64,000 nt of DNA from Rhizobium sp. 007 (lineage in GTDB: Bacteria; Pseudomonadota; Alphaproteobacteria; Rhizobiales; Rhizobiaceae), in the NCBI RefSeq assembly GCF_015353075.1, contig NZ_CP064189.1, positions 248,001 through 312,000 on the forward strand, written 5' to 3'. The position numbers and the translations under genes were made by a program. This document shows, piece after piece, positions 18,118 to 26,652 of the stretch. Numbering within the stretch: position 1 is the first letter of the stretch; each line of letters begins with the position of its first letter. The notes under the pieces are model-generated. The model ran no database searches and was not told the DNA's origin. It saw only the letters and a list, made by a program, of their open reading frames with translations.

Positions 18118-19137
18118 TCAAGGTGTTCGGATGTCTCCCTGACGTTGGCTCGCTGCTCGTTCTTCCACAGCGATCGCGAGCACCGGCGACCCCTTCGGGA
18201 TGGAGGGGTGCGTCATACGCCACAGCAAGTATCCTGTTTCCGGTGCGGTAATTTTCGCAACGGTTTCGCCAAACAGATCGCGGATGGTTCCGAGCCGCTG
18301 ACCTTTGTGAATTCGCTCACCAGGCTCTACCTCGGAGTGAAACTCTCCTTCTGTCGGACACACCATCCAGATATAGTCGTCGCAAGGAACCCGTGCCCGG
18401 CGGAACTCGGTAGAGGGTGTGTCGAGTATTCCTAGAGTCCGTGCGACATTGAGGACGCCGTCGACATGAAATTGCACTGAGGCTTCGTCAACTAATCCAT
18501 TCGCGCCGGCCTCCGACATGATTGCGAGCCTGTCCTTCGAAGCAAATCCTGTCGGCGGGCGGCCCGGCTTCGACATATGAGCAACGGGGAGACCGACGAC
18601 GAGTTCGGCGTCGAAGCACATCGCCATACGTCTGGCGCGCTCGTCAAGGGACGAGTTGTGCGTGTGCTGAAAGATGGCGAACTTGGAAACATTCTCCCGA
18701 AGATCCCCTCCGTGCATATCTACGTAGCAATCCGCATCCACGCACCACTCGTTCATTACCGCGTCACAAAGAATTTCTGAAAACGAGCCGTTGGGGTCAC
18801 CTGGAAAGGAGAAGTTGATATTCTTTCCGTCGATTGGGCAGAAGTACTCGCTGTACTTGTAGAAAGCGGGCTGGTTGACGAGCGGGATGATCGAAACAGC
18901 TCCCCGAATGCGGCTGGGATCGAACAGTTTCTGAATTCTAACCGCAGCCTCAATCGCGGCAACCTCATTCACATGAACGCCGGCGGAGACACAAAGCTTC
19001 GGGCCGCTACGATCGCCGCGGATCTCGCACAGAGGCCACGTGTATCCAGATAGACCGGGGTTGGCGAAGGAGAAGTGGCCTCGGAAGACGCCGGGCTCAC
19101 CATACGCAACGCTGTTCGGTGATGCAGTTACCTTCAT
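18118..19137 (-). CDS. AstE/AspA-type zinc deacylase (succinylglutamate desuccinylase family)
   Basis: A 339-residue M14-like metallo-hydrolase. The zinc ligands are visible as H55 and E58 in AGVHVNE and H143 in VDMHGGD, with the family block DGKNINFSFPG around residue 104. The family removes N-acyl groups from amino acids: AstE takes succinyl from glutamate, AspA acetyl from aspartate and DoeB acetyl from diaminobutyrate in ectoine breakdown. The other arginine-succinyltransferase-pathway genes are absent here, so AstE itself is unlikely. Between lysA-dapF and the importer genes, a DoeB-like role on an N-acyl diamino acid such as N-acyl-diaminopimelate is a reasonable inference. Confidence 0.85.
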   Translation of the reverse strand: MKVTASPNSVAYGEPGVFRGHFSFANPGLSGYTWPLCEIRGDRSGPKLCVSAGVHVNEVAAIEAAVRIQKLFDPSRIRGAVSIIPLVNQPAFYKYSEYFCPIDGKNINFSFPGDPNGSFSEILCDAVMNEWCVDADCYVDMHGGDLRENVSKFAIFQHTHNSSLDERARRMAMCFDAELVVGLPVAHMSKPGRPPTGFASKDRLAIMSEAGANGLVDEASVQFHVDGVLNVARTLGILDTPSTEFRRARVPCDDYIWMVCPTEGEFHSEVEPGERIHKGQRLGTIRDLFGETVAKITAPETGYLLWRMTHPSIPKGSPVLAIAVEERAASQRQGDIRTP

Positions 19138-19199
19138 TGCCGTATCATTCCTTGGTTCCGATGTAGCTACCTATTGGACTGCTATACGCTCTCTCCGGA

Positions 19200-19280
19200 T
19201 CACTTCAGTGCGGGTCGCTGAGAGTGCGTCGCGGCCATCGCGGCTACGCAGAGAGCTAGGCTGATTGTTCCTATCGTCAT
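19200..19280 (-). CDS. Possible 26-residue hydrophobic small protein
   Basis: In the 185-bp gap between dapF and the deacylase gene, an ATG at 19280 follows a GGGG Shine-Dalgarno at normal spacing and opens a 26-codon frame ending at TGA (19200). The peptide begins MTIGTISLALCVAAMAATH, hydrophobic and signal-like or single-spanning. It could be a small membrane protein, a leader peptide or chance. Co-direction with the operon and the strong ribosome site are the only support. Confidence 0.3.
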   Translation of the reverse strand: MTIGTISLALCVAAMAATHSQRPALK

Positions 19281-19322
19281 CGCGTTCCCCTTTTTATTTG
19301 TCCAAAGAAGCGAGTCAGCAAC

Positions 19323-20237
19323 CTATGCCGACACCAGCACAGATGTGCTGGGATTTCCTCCTTCGATGAAACCGTGGCAGCAGAAAGCAACCGGGCCGGT
19401 CATGATCACCATATCATTGTCGATCAGCTCGATCTGAAGCTGGCCTGCGGGAAGGTGTACTGTAACCTTGGGAGAATTCACGAGCCCTCGCATCTTCGCA
19501 GCGTAGGCCGCAACGCAAGCGCCGGTCCCGCATGCTTTAGTGAGAATGCCGGGGCGTTCCCAGACGGCGAGGCGGATGGTTTGCTGATCGACGATCTGGG
19601 CCATGCCAACGTTGACGCCTTCCGGGAAAAGCGGATCGTTCTGCACGGCCGGGGCATAGGTCGGAATGTCGTCGACAACGAGTTGGTCGACGAAGAACAC
19701 AACATGCGGATTGCCGATGTTCAGCGCGACCCCATTGGAAAGAGGTCCGCTTGTCAAAGGGAGGTGGCGGGTATCGATCTCGCGGCTCACCGGGATTTGT
19801 TGCCAGTCCAGGCTAATCGGTCCCAGTTTAACGCTGATCTGCTGGAGACCCGCTCTACGGCATTGCAGCACCCCGGACTTGGTCTCGACCAGTACTTCCT
19901 CGGTCCCCGTCTCCTCAAGCAACAAGTAAGCCATGCAGCGCGTAGCATTCCCACAGGCACCGACTTCCTTGCCATCGATGTTGAAGATCCTCATCTGCGC
20001 GTACGCGCCTGCCTTTCGACCCTCGTCGGAAGGTCGTTCGATGCTGAGCAGTTGTTCACCGCCAGCCCCGACGCTTGTACTGCAAATCCTGACGATGTCG
20101 TCGACGTCAAACAGCTTTGCGATTTCACGCCTATCGACAATGACGAAATAGTTTTCCAGGCCATGCATCTTCACGAATGGCCAAAGCCTCGGTGCATCTA
20201 CGGAGGGGGGTTGCGAGAGGAATTCGATGTGGTTCAT
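19323..20237 (-). CDS. dapF: Diaminopimelate epimerase
   Basis: A 304-residue DapF with both catalytic cysteine blocks: C95 in EVGACGNATRC and the second in TKACGTGACVAAYAA, plus the N-terminal KMHGLENYFVIVD pattern. It interconverts LL- and meso-diaminopimelate without cofactor in the cytoplasm. The start is set at MNHIEFL (20237), preceded by an AAGG ribosome site and 13 bp after the lysA stop, not at the longer frame that overlaps lysA. A dapF placed with lysA, a deacylase and an importer is unusual for a biosynthetic copy. It may serve catabolism of imported diaminopimelate; a spare lysine-biosynthesis copy is the alternative. Confidence 0.92.
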   Translation of the reverse strand: MNHIEFLSQPPSVDAPRLWPFVKMHGLENYFVIVDRREIAKLFDVDDIVRICSTSVGAGGEQLLSIERPSDEGRKAGAYAQMRIFNIDGKEVGACGNATRCMAYLLLEETGTEEVLVETKSGVLQCRRAGLQQISVKLGPISLDWQQIPVSREIDTRHLPLTSGPLSNGVALNIGNPHVVFFVDQLVVDDIPTYAPAVQNDPLFPEGVNVGMAQIVDQQTIRLAVWERPGILTKACGTGACVAAYAAKMRGLVNSPKVTVHLPAGQLQIELIDNDMVIMTGPVAFCCHGFIEGGNPSTSVLVSA

Positions 20238-20250
20238 ATCGCGACCGCCT

Positions 20251-21594
20251 TCAAAGCGCTGTTGCTGCGTCAGCATAGGTATTGGATGACTGCCATGGCG
20301 CGTCCGCCTCGAGGGCGAGGAGGTCCCCGATCGTCTGGCGACGCCGAATGACCCGGAACTGGGCGCCATCAACCAGAACTTCTGCGATCAGATCTCGGGA
20401 ATTATAGGTAGAAGCCATCGATGCCCCATAGGCGCCTGCACAACCGAATGCGAGCCGAGCCCCTTCCCGAAGCTTGGGTAGGCCTTCGTAGCTTCCGAAA
20501 ACGTCGGAAGTTTCACAGACAGGACCGACCAACTGATACGTCGAGGAGTCGCCACCGTCGATATTTTGCAGCGGCAGTACCGGATGAACGGCGCTATACA
20601 GCGAGGGTCGCATGAGGTCGTTCATGGCAGCGTCGACGATGGCGGTCGCCATATTGCCAGTATTCTTCAGATACAGCACTTCAGTGACCAGCAAGCCCGC
20701 TGGTCCGACGAGCCACCGACCGGGTTCGACGGTGAGTTCGCAATCGATGGACGAGACCGTTTCCTCAATAATCTTCGCGTACTCACCGACATCAGGCCCG
20801 GCCCCGAAATCATAGGAGATTCCCAAGCCACCTCCTAGGTCGAGGCGCCGTACCTGGTGACTGCGGGACCGCAGTGTCTTTACGAGGTCAGCGAGCCGTT
20901 CGTACGCTGCCCGGTAAGGCGACAGATCCAGGAGCTGTGATCCAATGTGCACGGCAAGACCAGCTACATCAAGTTCGGGCGACGCTTCGGCCTTCGCGTA
21001 CAGTTCCGGGATTTCCTCGAGGGCGATTCCGAACTTGTCTCCTTTTTTTCCAGTGCTGATTTTCGCGTGGGTCTTCGCATCGACGTCGGGATTTACCCGG
21101 AAGACTATAGGTGCCCTACGACCGAGCGATCGAGCGATGTCCCGAATGGCATCCAGCTCGGCGGGCGATTCGACATTGATCTGATGGATGCCAACCGCCA
21201 AGGCGCGAGAGATCTCCGCTCGGGTCTTGCCGACACCGGAAAAAACGAGCTTGGACGGCTGCGTGCCGGCGGCAAGCGCCCTCTCCAACTCGCCACCTGA
21301 TACGATGTCCATCCCGCAACCCAGATCCGAGAGCAGCCGCAGCACGGAAACGTTGCTATTCGCCTTGACGGCAAAACAGATCGAAGTTCGCGACGAGCCG
21401 AGTTTGTCGGCCAGCAGTCTGTAGGCGTTGCTGATCGTAGCGGCGCTGTAGCAATAGAACGGCGTTGGAATGGCGTCTGCAATTTCGTTAACTGACATCC
21501 CTTCGATAAACAGTTGACCACTCTCATAGGAGAAGCTGTCGTGGTGGAGCGCCGGTGATCGTGCCGCGCGTTCATTTCCGTTCAGAAGTGTCAT
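20251..21594 (-). CDS. lysA: Diaminopimelate decarboxylase
   Basis: A 447-residue fold-type III PLP enzyme. The PLP lysine is K77 in CFAVKANSNVSV. Also present are the glycine-rich phosphate loop GGGLGISY, EPGRWLVGPAG and the substrate/dimer cysteine block CETSDVFG. It decarboxylates meso-diaminopimelate to L-lysine. It is first in a minus-strand operon with dapF, the deacylase and the ABC importer, and is divergent from a LysR gene, a layout like the regulated lysA/lysR pair known in other bacteria. It feeds lysine to the adjacent oxidation genes if the catabolic reading is right. Confidence 0.94.
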   Translation of the reverse strand: MTLLNGNERAARSPALHHDSFSYESGQLFIEGMSVNEIADAIPTPFYCYSAATISNAYRLLADKLGSSRTSICFAVKANSNVSVLRLLSDLGCGMDIVSGGELERALAAGTQPSKLVFSGVGKTRAEISRALAVGIHQINVESPAELDAIRDIARSLGRRAPIVFRVNPDVDAKTHAKISTGKKGDKFGIALEEIPELYAKAEASPELDVAGLAVHIGSQLLDLSPYRAAYERLADLVKTLRSRSHQVRRLDLGGGLGISYDFGAGPDVGEYAKIIEETVSSIDCELTVEPGRWLVGPAGLLVTEVLYLKNTGNMATAIVDAAMNDLMRPSLYSAVHPVLPLQNIDGGDSSTYQLVGPVCETSDVFGSYEGLPKLREGARLAFGCAGAYGASMASTYNSRDLIAEVLVDGAQFRVIRRRQTIGDLLALEADAPWQSSNTYADAATAL

Positions 21595-21708
21595 CTGCGT
21601 CTCGCATTTAGCAATGTCCTAGGTCCGATATTTGCAGATGACAAAAACGCGACAAAATACTAAATTGGCCACCCATAATTCATTCCTGATATATACGAGA
21701 CCGGCTTC
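21595..21708. promoter_or_regulatory. Divergent promoter region, lysA operon / LysR gene
   Basis: The 114-bp AT-rich gap between lysA (minus) and a LysR gene (plus), where a LysR dimer would bind to control both. A T-N11-A site cannot be chosen with confidence among several. Function is inferred from layout. Confidence 0.5.
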
Positions 21709-22620
21709 ATGCGACTGAGTCAGCGTCAGATTGAAATTTTCAATGCTGTGATGATCTACAAGAGCACTACTGCTGCCGCGGAGACGCTCGGCACCTCGCA
21801 GCCGACGGTAAGCAGAGAGCTTCGGGAGCTTGAAGCCTATCTCGGCTTCGAACTTTTCAATCGCTTCGGAAAGCGTCTTTCTCCAACCAATCAAGCTCTA
21901 CTTCTTCACTCCGCCGTAAGCCGCTCTTTCGTGGGGATGCAGGAAATCAGCCGCGTCGCATTAGCTATCAAGCAACATAACGCGGCTCACTTGAGGATCG
22001 CGAGCCTTCCCGCCTATGCCGAGGCGTTCCTTCCATTGGTCGCAGAACGTTTCCTGAAAAGTCGATCGCAAGTCCATCTATCGATACATTCTCTCGAGGA
22101 AGTTCAACTGCGGCACGATCTGACCACCCAGATGTTCGACATAGGTTTGACGGAAGGCAGCTTCGAAGCCGATGATGCGACCACGGAAACCATCGATGTT
22201 GGTGAAGTCGTATGCGTGCTTCCTCGCAACCATGCCCTTACGTCCAAGAGCGCGTTGGAGCCGAAGGATTTCCAAGGCACTGATTTCGTCTACTTCGCTC
22301 AAGAGGATCCGTACCGCCGTAAGATCGATCTGATCTTCGAGGCCGAGGGCGTCTCTCGAAGGTATTGCGTGGAAGCAACGACGGCCACAGGCGTCTGTTC
22401 GATGGTCGCTTCCGGTGTTGGCGTCTCCATCGTCAATCCTTTGACAGCTTCGCACTATGCCGCGAAAGGCGTTGCCCTGCGTCGCTTTAGTGTGCCTGTG
22501 CCGTATCAGCTGAATCTGTGGAGACCGGCCAAGGCACTGAGATCCACTCACGCCGACCTTTTTGTGAGTGTGATGCGTCAGGTTGCAAACGAAGTCGTTG
22601 AAAAATTGCGTTCCCTTTGA
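21709..22620 (+). CDS. LysR-family transcriptional regulator, divergent from lysA
   Basis: A 303-residue LysR protein with an N-terminal winged HTH (RQIEIFNAVMIYKSTTAAAE, then LGTSQPTVSRELRELEAYLG). The effector domain (LRIASLPAYAEAFLPLVAERFL) resembles the OccR/NocR and ArgP group of amino-acid and opine sensors. It reads away from lysA and most likely controls the lysA-dapF-deacylase-importer operon. The inducer could be diaminopimelate, lysine or the imported compound. The start ATG at 21709 gives the standard family N-terminus. Confidence 0.92.
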   Translation: MRLSQRQIEIFNAVMIYKSTTAAAETLGTSQPTVSRELRELEAYLGFELFNRFGKRLSPTNQALLLHSAVSRSFVGMQEISRVALAIKQHNAAHLRIASLPAYAEAFLPLVAERFLKSRSQVHLSIHSLEEVQLRHDLTTQMFDIGLTEGSFEADDATTETIDVGEVVCVLPRNHALTSKSALEPKDFQGTDFVYFAQEDPYRRKIDLIFEAEGVSRRYCVEATTATGVCSMVASGVGVSIVNPLTASHYAAKGVALRRFSVPVPYQLNLWRPAKALRSTHADLFVSVMRQVANEVVEKLRSL

Positions 22621-22788
22621 GATTCAATGTGGTTGAAACCGTCCCGCAAAAATCCGACGAACAGTTGGAAGGCTCGAAATACCGTTGAATTTGTGATTGG
22701 CGGCGCGGTCTGATGGCTTTTGTCGGTATCGGCCGGCGATTTCATGCTGGAACTGTTGGCTTATATCGCCCTCTCGGGCTGACGATAG

Positions 22789-23170
22789 TCATGCGATAGC
22801 GCGTCTGCCTTCATGGAAGACGTATGGAAGCATGTTGTAGGCGATATTCGCCATGCCGATTTTCATCGTTGCACGGCGAATGCCAATGGTTCTGACGGTT
22901 TCATCTTGTCTTTCTGCCTGGCGAAAACGTGTTCGACGGCGGACCTGATCTTCGATCGTAGCCATTGGCCTTAGACATGACCTCCGGTATGGGGCGGCCC
23001 TTCGACTTCTTTTGATGGATGTCCGACTTCAGACCGTTCTTCGCCAGCCATTCCTCGTTCGCCTTTGATCTGTAGGCGCTGCCGGCCCAGACGGTGGAGG
23101 CCGTGTTGTCCTTCGTCACGACATTCCTGACTGGGCTCCGTCATGGGCGGATGCGCTCGTGACCGGCATC
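22789..23170 (-). pseudogene. IS5-family transposase remnant
   Basis: Pieces of an IS5-type transposase C-terminus in shifting frames on the minus strand: VWAGSAYRSKANEEWLAKNG, then a tail ending MANIAYNMLPYVFHEGRR and a stop at 22789. Frameshifts separate the pieces and the N-terminal half is not recognisable. It is not the same element as the fragment at 1-495. The 168 bp before it (22621-22788) show nothing I recognise. Confidence 0.75.
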
Positions 23171-23179
23171 CCCGGATGA

Positions 23180-23510
23180 AGCCATGCGCCCGCCCGCGTG
23201 GCTCTTGTAGCCGCCGCGATAGCCGCGTTCCTAGATCTCCCGAAACAGACGTTGCCCCGTCAATCCGGGCAATAGGCTTTGATGCGATCCCGAAGATAGG
23301 CCGCATAAGGAGCAATCACCGTCGCACGCGGCTGTCTCGGCTCAGACTGGAGCTTCCAGGCCGCGCTCGATATAATTTGCGCACCGTCTTGTGATCGATG
23401 CCTGCTTGTCTTGAAATGGCCGAAACCGTCAGCCTCTGCCGATGCAGGTCCAGGATCATTATCATCTCCCTCAGCTTGATCACCGAAATCCCCTTTCGGA
23501 CCATCGGAAA
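23180..23510 (-). pseudogene. IS21-family istA remnant (N-terminal part)
   Basis: Minus-strand fragments read IKLREMIMILDLHRQ and SAISRQAGIDHKTVRK, the N-terminal HTH of IstA, then in other frames PRQPRATVIAPYAAYLRDR and LTGQRLFREI followed by an in-frame stop. At least two frameshifts and one stop make it non-functional. Confidence 0.75.
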
Positions 23511-23589
23511 GAGTATCGGTGAGATTGCGCCGCCGGAAGACCGGCAACAGCCCAAACCGGGGAAGATTCAAACGGCACTTATGGGGAGT

Positions 23590-23850
23590 ATTGTCCGGTA
23601 TCGACACCGTGTCGAGATAGCTTGCGAGATCACCTTCGATGATCCAGCGGCCGCTTGTCGTGTCCGATCCTGTAGCCGTATCTTCACGGTACGAACGGCA
23701 TGATGCACGCTCCGTTCCGGCTGGAAGCCATAGGATAAACGATGGAAATCACTTTCCAGATTCATGGCCATCAACATACACGTTGAACGATGCGGTCCGT
23801 CAGGGTTGGAATACCCAGACCACCGGTTCGGCATAGTTCGACGGTCGGCA
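23590..23850 (-). pseudogene. Group II intron reverse-transcriptase remnant
   Basis: The minus strand shows LGIPTLTDRIVQRVC, DFHRLSYGFQPERSVHHAVR and, after a frameshift, RWIIEGDLASYLDTV. These are consecutive RT blocks of group II intron maturases. The thumb, maturase and endonuclease parts are missing, so this is a short internal relic. From 23851 to 24045 nothing else was recognised. Confidence 0.75.
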
Positions 23851-24045
23851 TAAACTCGGAACAGAAAGGTGATGCCCGCTGGCGACGAACAAAAAAGGAG
23901 AAAGATATTGACCCATTACAGAAGCTGTCCAGTCGTGTCGGGTTCAGAGCACCTGCGTTTGAAACCCTACACAACAAGGGCGCAAGTTTCCTGCGTTTCG
24001 GGCCGTACGCATGATTTCCCCTTTCACCTGCACGTCTTGTTAGAT

Positions 24046-24061
24046 TGGCACGTCGTTTGCA
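24046..24061 (+). promoter_or_regulatory. Sigma-54 (RpoN) promoter, -24/-12
   Basis: TGGCACG-TCGT-TTGCA matches the full RpoN consensus TGGCACG-N4-TTGCW, with correct GG/GC spacing and + orientation. Transcription would start near 24073, about 145 bp before the ATP-grasp ORF. No NifA upstream site (TGT-N10-ACA) was found in the 150 bp above it, so the activator is unknown. Confidence 0.65.
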
Positions 24062-24218
24062 CAGGCTGCAGCTGAAAGACAGCTTACTGATCCCCGAGGC
24101 AACGAGACTTACGATCTCTTGCTCAAACGAGCCAAGGTAATGCAATAGACGAAACCAGAGGTTGGCCGTCCCAAATCACCGCATCCCAAACTCAAACAGC
24201 GACGAAGGACACGAAAAT

Positions 24219-25328
24219 ATGCCCCTTGAAGTCTCATTCTTATTCGGTGGTATTTCAACGGAGTATGATGGATCCATTACTTCCTTAACAAACGTCATCT
24301 CCTCCTACTTAGCTCTCAGCGATGAAAAGCGACCATTCGCTGTGAAACATCTTTATCACATTAGCCGAAATGATGGCCTTGTCCGCACGATCCCATTCTG
24401 CAACGCGCTTACAATCGAGAAGCTTCAGGCCTGTCTTTCCGACACTAGCACTCTCCCTGGACACACACTGCTTACCATCTTTGATTCGATCAAATCTCGC
24501 GATGAATATGTCGTGAATTTGTTGCACGGACAGTTCGGAGAGGACGGAGGCGTGCAGACGCTTGCGGCGCTTGCAGGCCTAAGAGGCACGTTCGGCGACC
24601 CGCACGTCGCGTCGTTGACGATGAATAAGTACGCAATGTCGTCCTTCGTATCCTCGGTGTTGCCTGCTGAACTCGTAAAAGTGCCGGAGACAATACTCGT
24701 AACACCGACAAACGTTGCCGATTCAATAGAAATCGCGAAGTCATTGAAGCGCTCGATTGTAGTGAAGCCGAATTCACTTGGTTCATCACTATTTGCCAAG
24801 TTATTCCATGAGCCTGCCAATTCGAAGGCGGAAATCGAGGCCCTTCTTCGCACTATATTTGCCCACGATAAGGCAGCGCTTATTCAAGAGTTCATTCCCG
24901 GTGACGAGTATACATGTGGCTGTATAATAGGATCGCGTATGATCACAACGCTTCCGATCGTAAAGCTCGAAGCGGATATGCAATTTTGTGGGCGTGACCA
25001 AAAATACTCTAGCAGAATTGCCAAGAAACAAGTAATAAGCGACAATAGTGATATTTTCTGCAGGCTACAGTCATTAACACAAAAGATTGCTTCTTCACTA
25101 GATTTTTACAATATGGTGCGATTCGATTTCAGAGTTTGTAGGGAATCAAATATTTGGTTCTTGGAATGCAATTACATTCCCGGGCTAGCTGAAAGTAGCT
25201 CATTCGAAAAAATGCTTCACCGTCATGGCATGACAGTCATAGACCTAATATCGCGCGTCATGGCAGACTCAAATGCTTATCGAAAGCCTGGCCATTATAT
25301 CGAATACGAGCGTATCAATGGGTCTTGA
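24219..25328 (+). CDS. D-alanine-D-alanine-ligase-like ATP-grasp enzyme
   Basis: A 369-residue ATP-grasp ligase of the Ddl branch. The N-terminal block LFGGISTEYDGSI stands for the usual GG-S-E-S motif. LHGQFGEDGGVQ, the ATP lysine in IVVKPNSLGSS, EFIPGDEYTCG and the Mg-binding MVRFDFRV and FLECNYIPGL follow in order. The start at MPLEVSF has a GAAGGA ribosome site; the longer frame adds only leader. Composition is visibly AT-richer than neighbouring catabolic genes, suggesting transfer. It stands alone among IS relics behind a sigma-54 promoter. It may join D-amino acids or another dipeptide rather than make cell-wall D-Ala-D-Ala. Confidence 0.8.
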   Translation: MPLEVSFLFGGISTEYDGSITSLTNVISSYLALSDEKRPFAVKHLYHISRNDGLVRTIPFCNALTIEKLQACLSDTSTLPGHTLLTIFDSIKSRDEYVVNLLHGQFGEDGGVQTLAALAGLRGTFGDPHVASLTMNKYAMSSFVSSVLPAELVKVPETILVTPTNVADSIEIAKSLKRSIVVKPNSLGSSLFAKLFHEPANSKAEIEALLRTIFAHDKAALIQEFIPGDEYTCGCIIGSRMITTLPIVKLEADMQFCGRDQKYSSRIAKKQVISDNSDIFCRLQSLTQKIASSLDFYNMVRFDFRVCRESNIWFLECNYIPGLAESSSFEKMLHRHGMTVIDLISRVMADSNAYRKPGHYIEYERINGS

Positions 25329-25574
25329 ACCGGGGGAGGCTCGGCAGCCGCCGCTATGAAGCCTTCTGACTGATTAGATGATAGTGTTGCACTGACCTCC
25401 CTCAGAATTGCGCCGGACTTTACCAGTAAGGGCGGCCTCTTCCTTGGGATGATATAGACCGCCTTCCGGAATTCAAAATTCCATGCGGTAAAGCCGCTTC
25501 GGCGCGGAAAAACTGTAACAGTAGAGTTCAATTTTCTGGCAGAGAGAGCAGGAAATCATGCCGGAGAGGTTACC

Positions 25575-26639
25575 ATGTCAGTTTATGCAATTTGGAATAA
25601 CAAGGGCGGGGTCGGAAAGAGCTATCTGACTTTCCAGATCGCCGCTGAGTATGCGCGCACCCATCCGAATGAAAAAGTCCTCGTTATCGATCTATGCCCG
25701 CAATCGAACTCGTCGAGTATGCTTCTCGGCGGCATTATCGAGGGCGAGAGGCATTTGGATCAGATCGCCCTGACCGCCGCTGCTCGGCGAAAAACGATTG
25801 CTGGATATGTCGAAGAGCGCATTCTAAGCCCTTATATGAGCCCCAATGTTGGAGCCTCATATGTCACCCACGTGCGACCCTACAACAACACGATCCCCAA
25901 TAACCTGTACCTGGTCGTCGGGGATGAGGAGCTTGAGATCCAAGCTTCTCGTGTGGCGAATGCAACGGCACCCGGCCCAGCAGACGCGTGGCGGATTGTG
26001 CACCTTTGGATATCTGATCTGATTGCGGATATTCGCCGGTCTTGGGATGTGAAGGATTCGACCGTCTTCATCGACTGCAATCCGAGCTTCACGGTCTATA
26101 CGGAGCTTGCTATGTCAGCCTCGGATAACCTCATTATTCCTTTCTCGGCTGATGGATCGTCAAAACGTGCGGTCAAGGCTGTGCTTGCATTGCTCTTCGG
26201 GATCACCCGTATTGCTGGTGCGCCTCAGTCTCAGTTCTTCCTGGAATCTCAGCGCTGGAGAATGTCGATACCGCGCATCTACAGCTATGTGGGCAACAGG
26301 CTGACACAGATGAACTTGGGTGCTGCCGGCGCGTTTAAGACGGTCGTTAATGAGATCGGTGCTGAAATCTGGAACGTCTGGAAGAGCAACCCGAGCCTTT
26401 TTGCTATCCATCCTGCTGGCACCCCCATTCCTTCGTCGCCGCGTGATTTCCGGCGCATGTTTCAGGCAGAGATCAACGACGCGAATACCGCCTCGGTGAT
26501 TTCAGGAGCGCTCGGTATCCCGATTATGGGGCTGCATGCCGGCACCAAGAACCTTGCCGGGAAAACTATCACGGTGAACCAATCGCAGCTCGACCGGCAA
26601 AAGCCCAACATCAGCGATTTCGTGAAGACGATTGTTTGA
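25575..26639 (+). CDS. ParA/MinD-like ATPase
   Basis: A 354-residue deviant-Walker ATPase. The P-loop is NNKGGVGKSYLTFQIA (KGGxGKS), followed by VLVIDLCPQSNSSSMLLGG and a second aspartate strand STVFIDCNPSF. No ParB or centromere-like iterons are adjacent, and repABC genes are absent, so it is not an ordinary plasmid partition pair. It is followed by a hairpin, a 17-bp tandem repeat, a small ORF and a TIR gene on the same strand. Orphan ParA-type ATPases occur in defence and mobile-element cargo. The biochemical family is sure; the role is not. Confidence 0.88.
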   Translation: MSVYAIWNNKGGVGKSYLTFQIAAEYARTHPNEKVLVIDLCPQSNSSSMLLGGIIEGERHLDQIALTAAARRKTIAGYVEERILSPYMSPNVGASYVTHVRPYNNTIPNNLYLVVGDEELEIQASRVANATAPGPADAWRIVHLWISDLIADIRRSWDVKDSTVFIDCNPSFTVYTELAMSASDNLIIPFSADGSSKRAVKAVLALLFGITRIAGAPQSQFFLESQRWRMSIPRIYSYVGNRLTQMNLGAAGAFKTVVNEIGAEIWNVWKSNPSLFAIHPAGTPIPSSPRDFRRMFQAEINDANTASVISGALGIPIMGLHAGTKNLAGKTITVNQSQLDRQKPNISDFVKTIV

Positions 26640-26652
26640 GCCTACATCGTGT

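Noticed and set aside
19374..20351. Plus-strand frame of 325 codons opposite dapF
   Set aside because: Antisense shadow; dapF has both catalytic cysteines.
25295..25531. Minus-strand 78-codon frame between the ATP-grasp and ParA-like genes
   Set aside because: It overlaps the end of the ATP-grasp gene and shows no known features; too weak to call.
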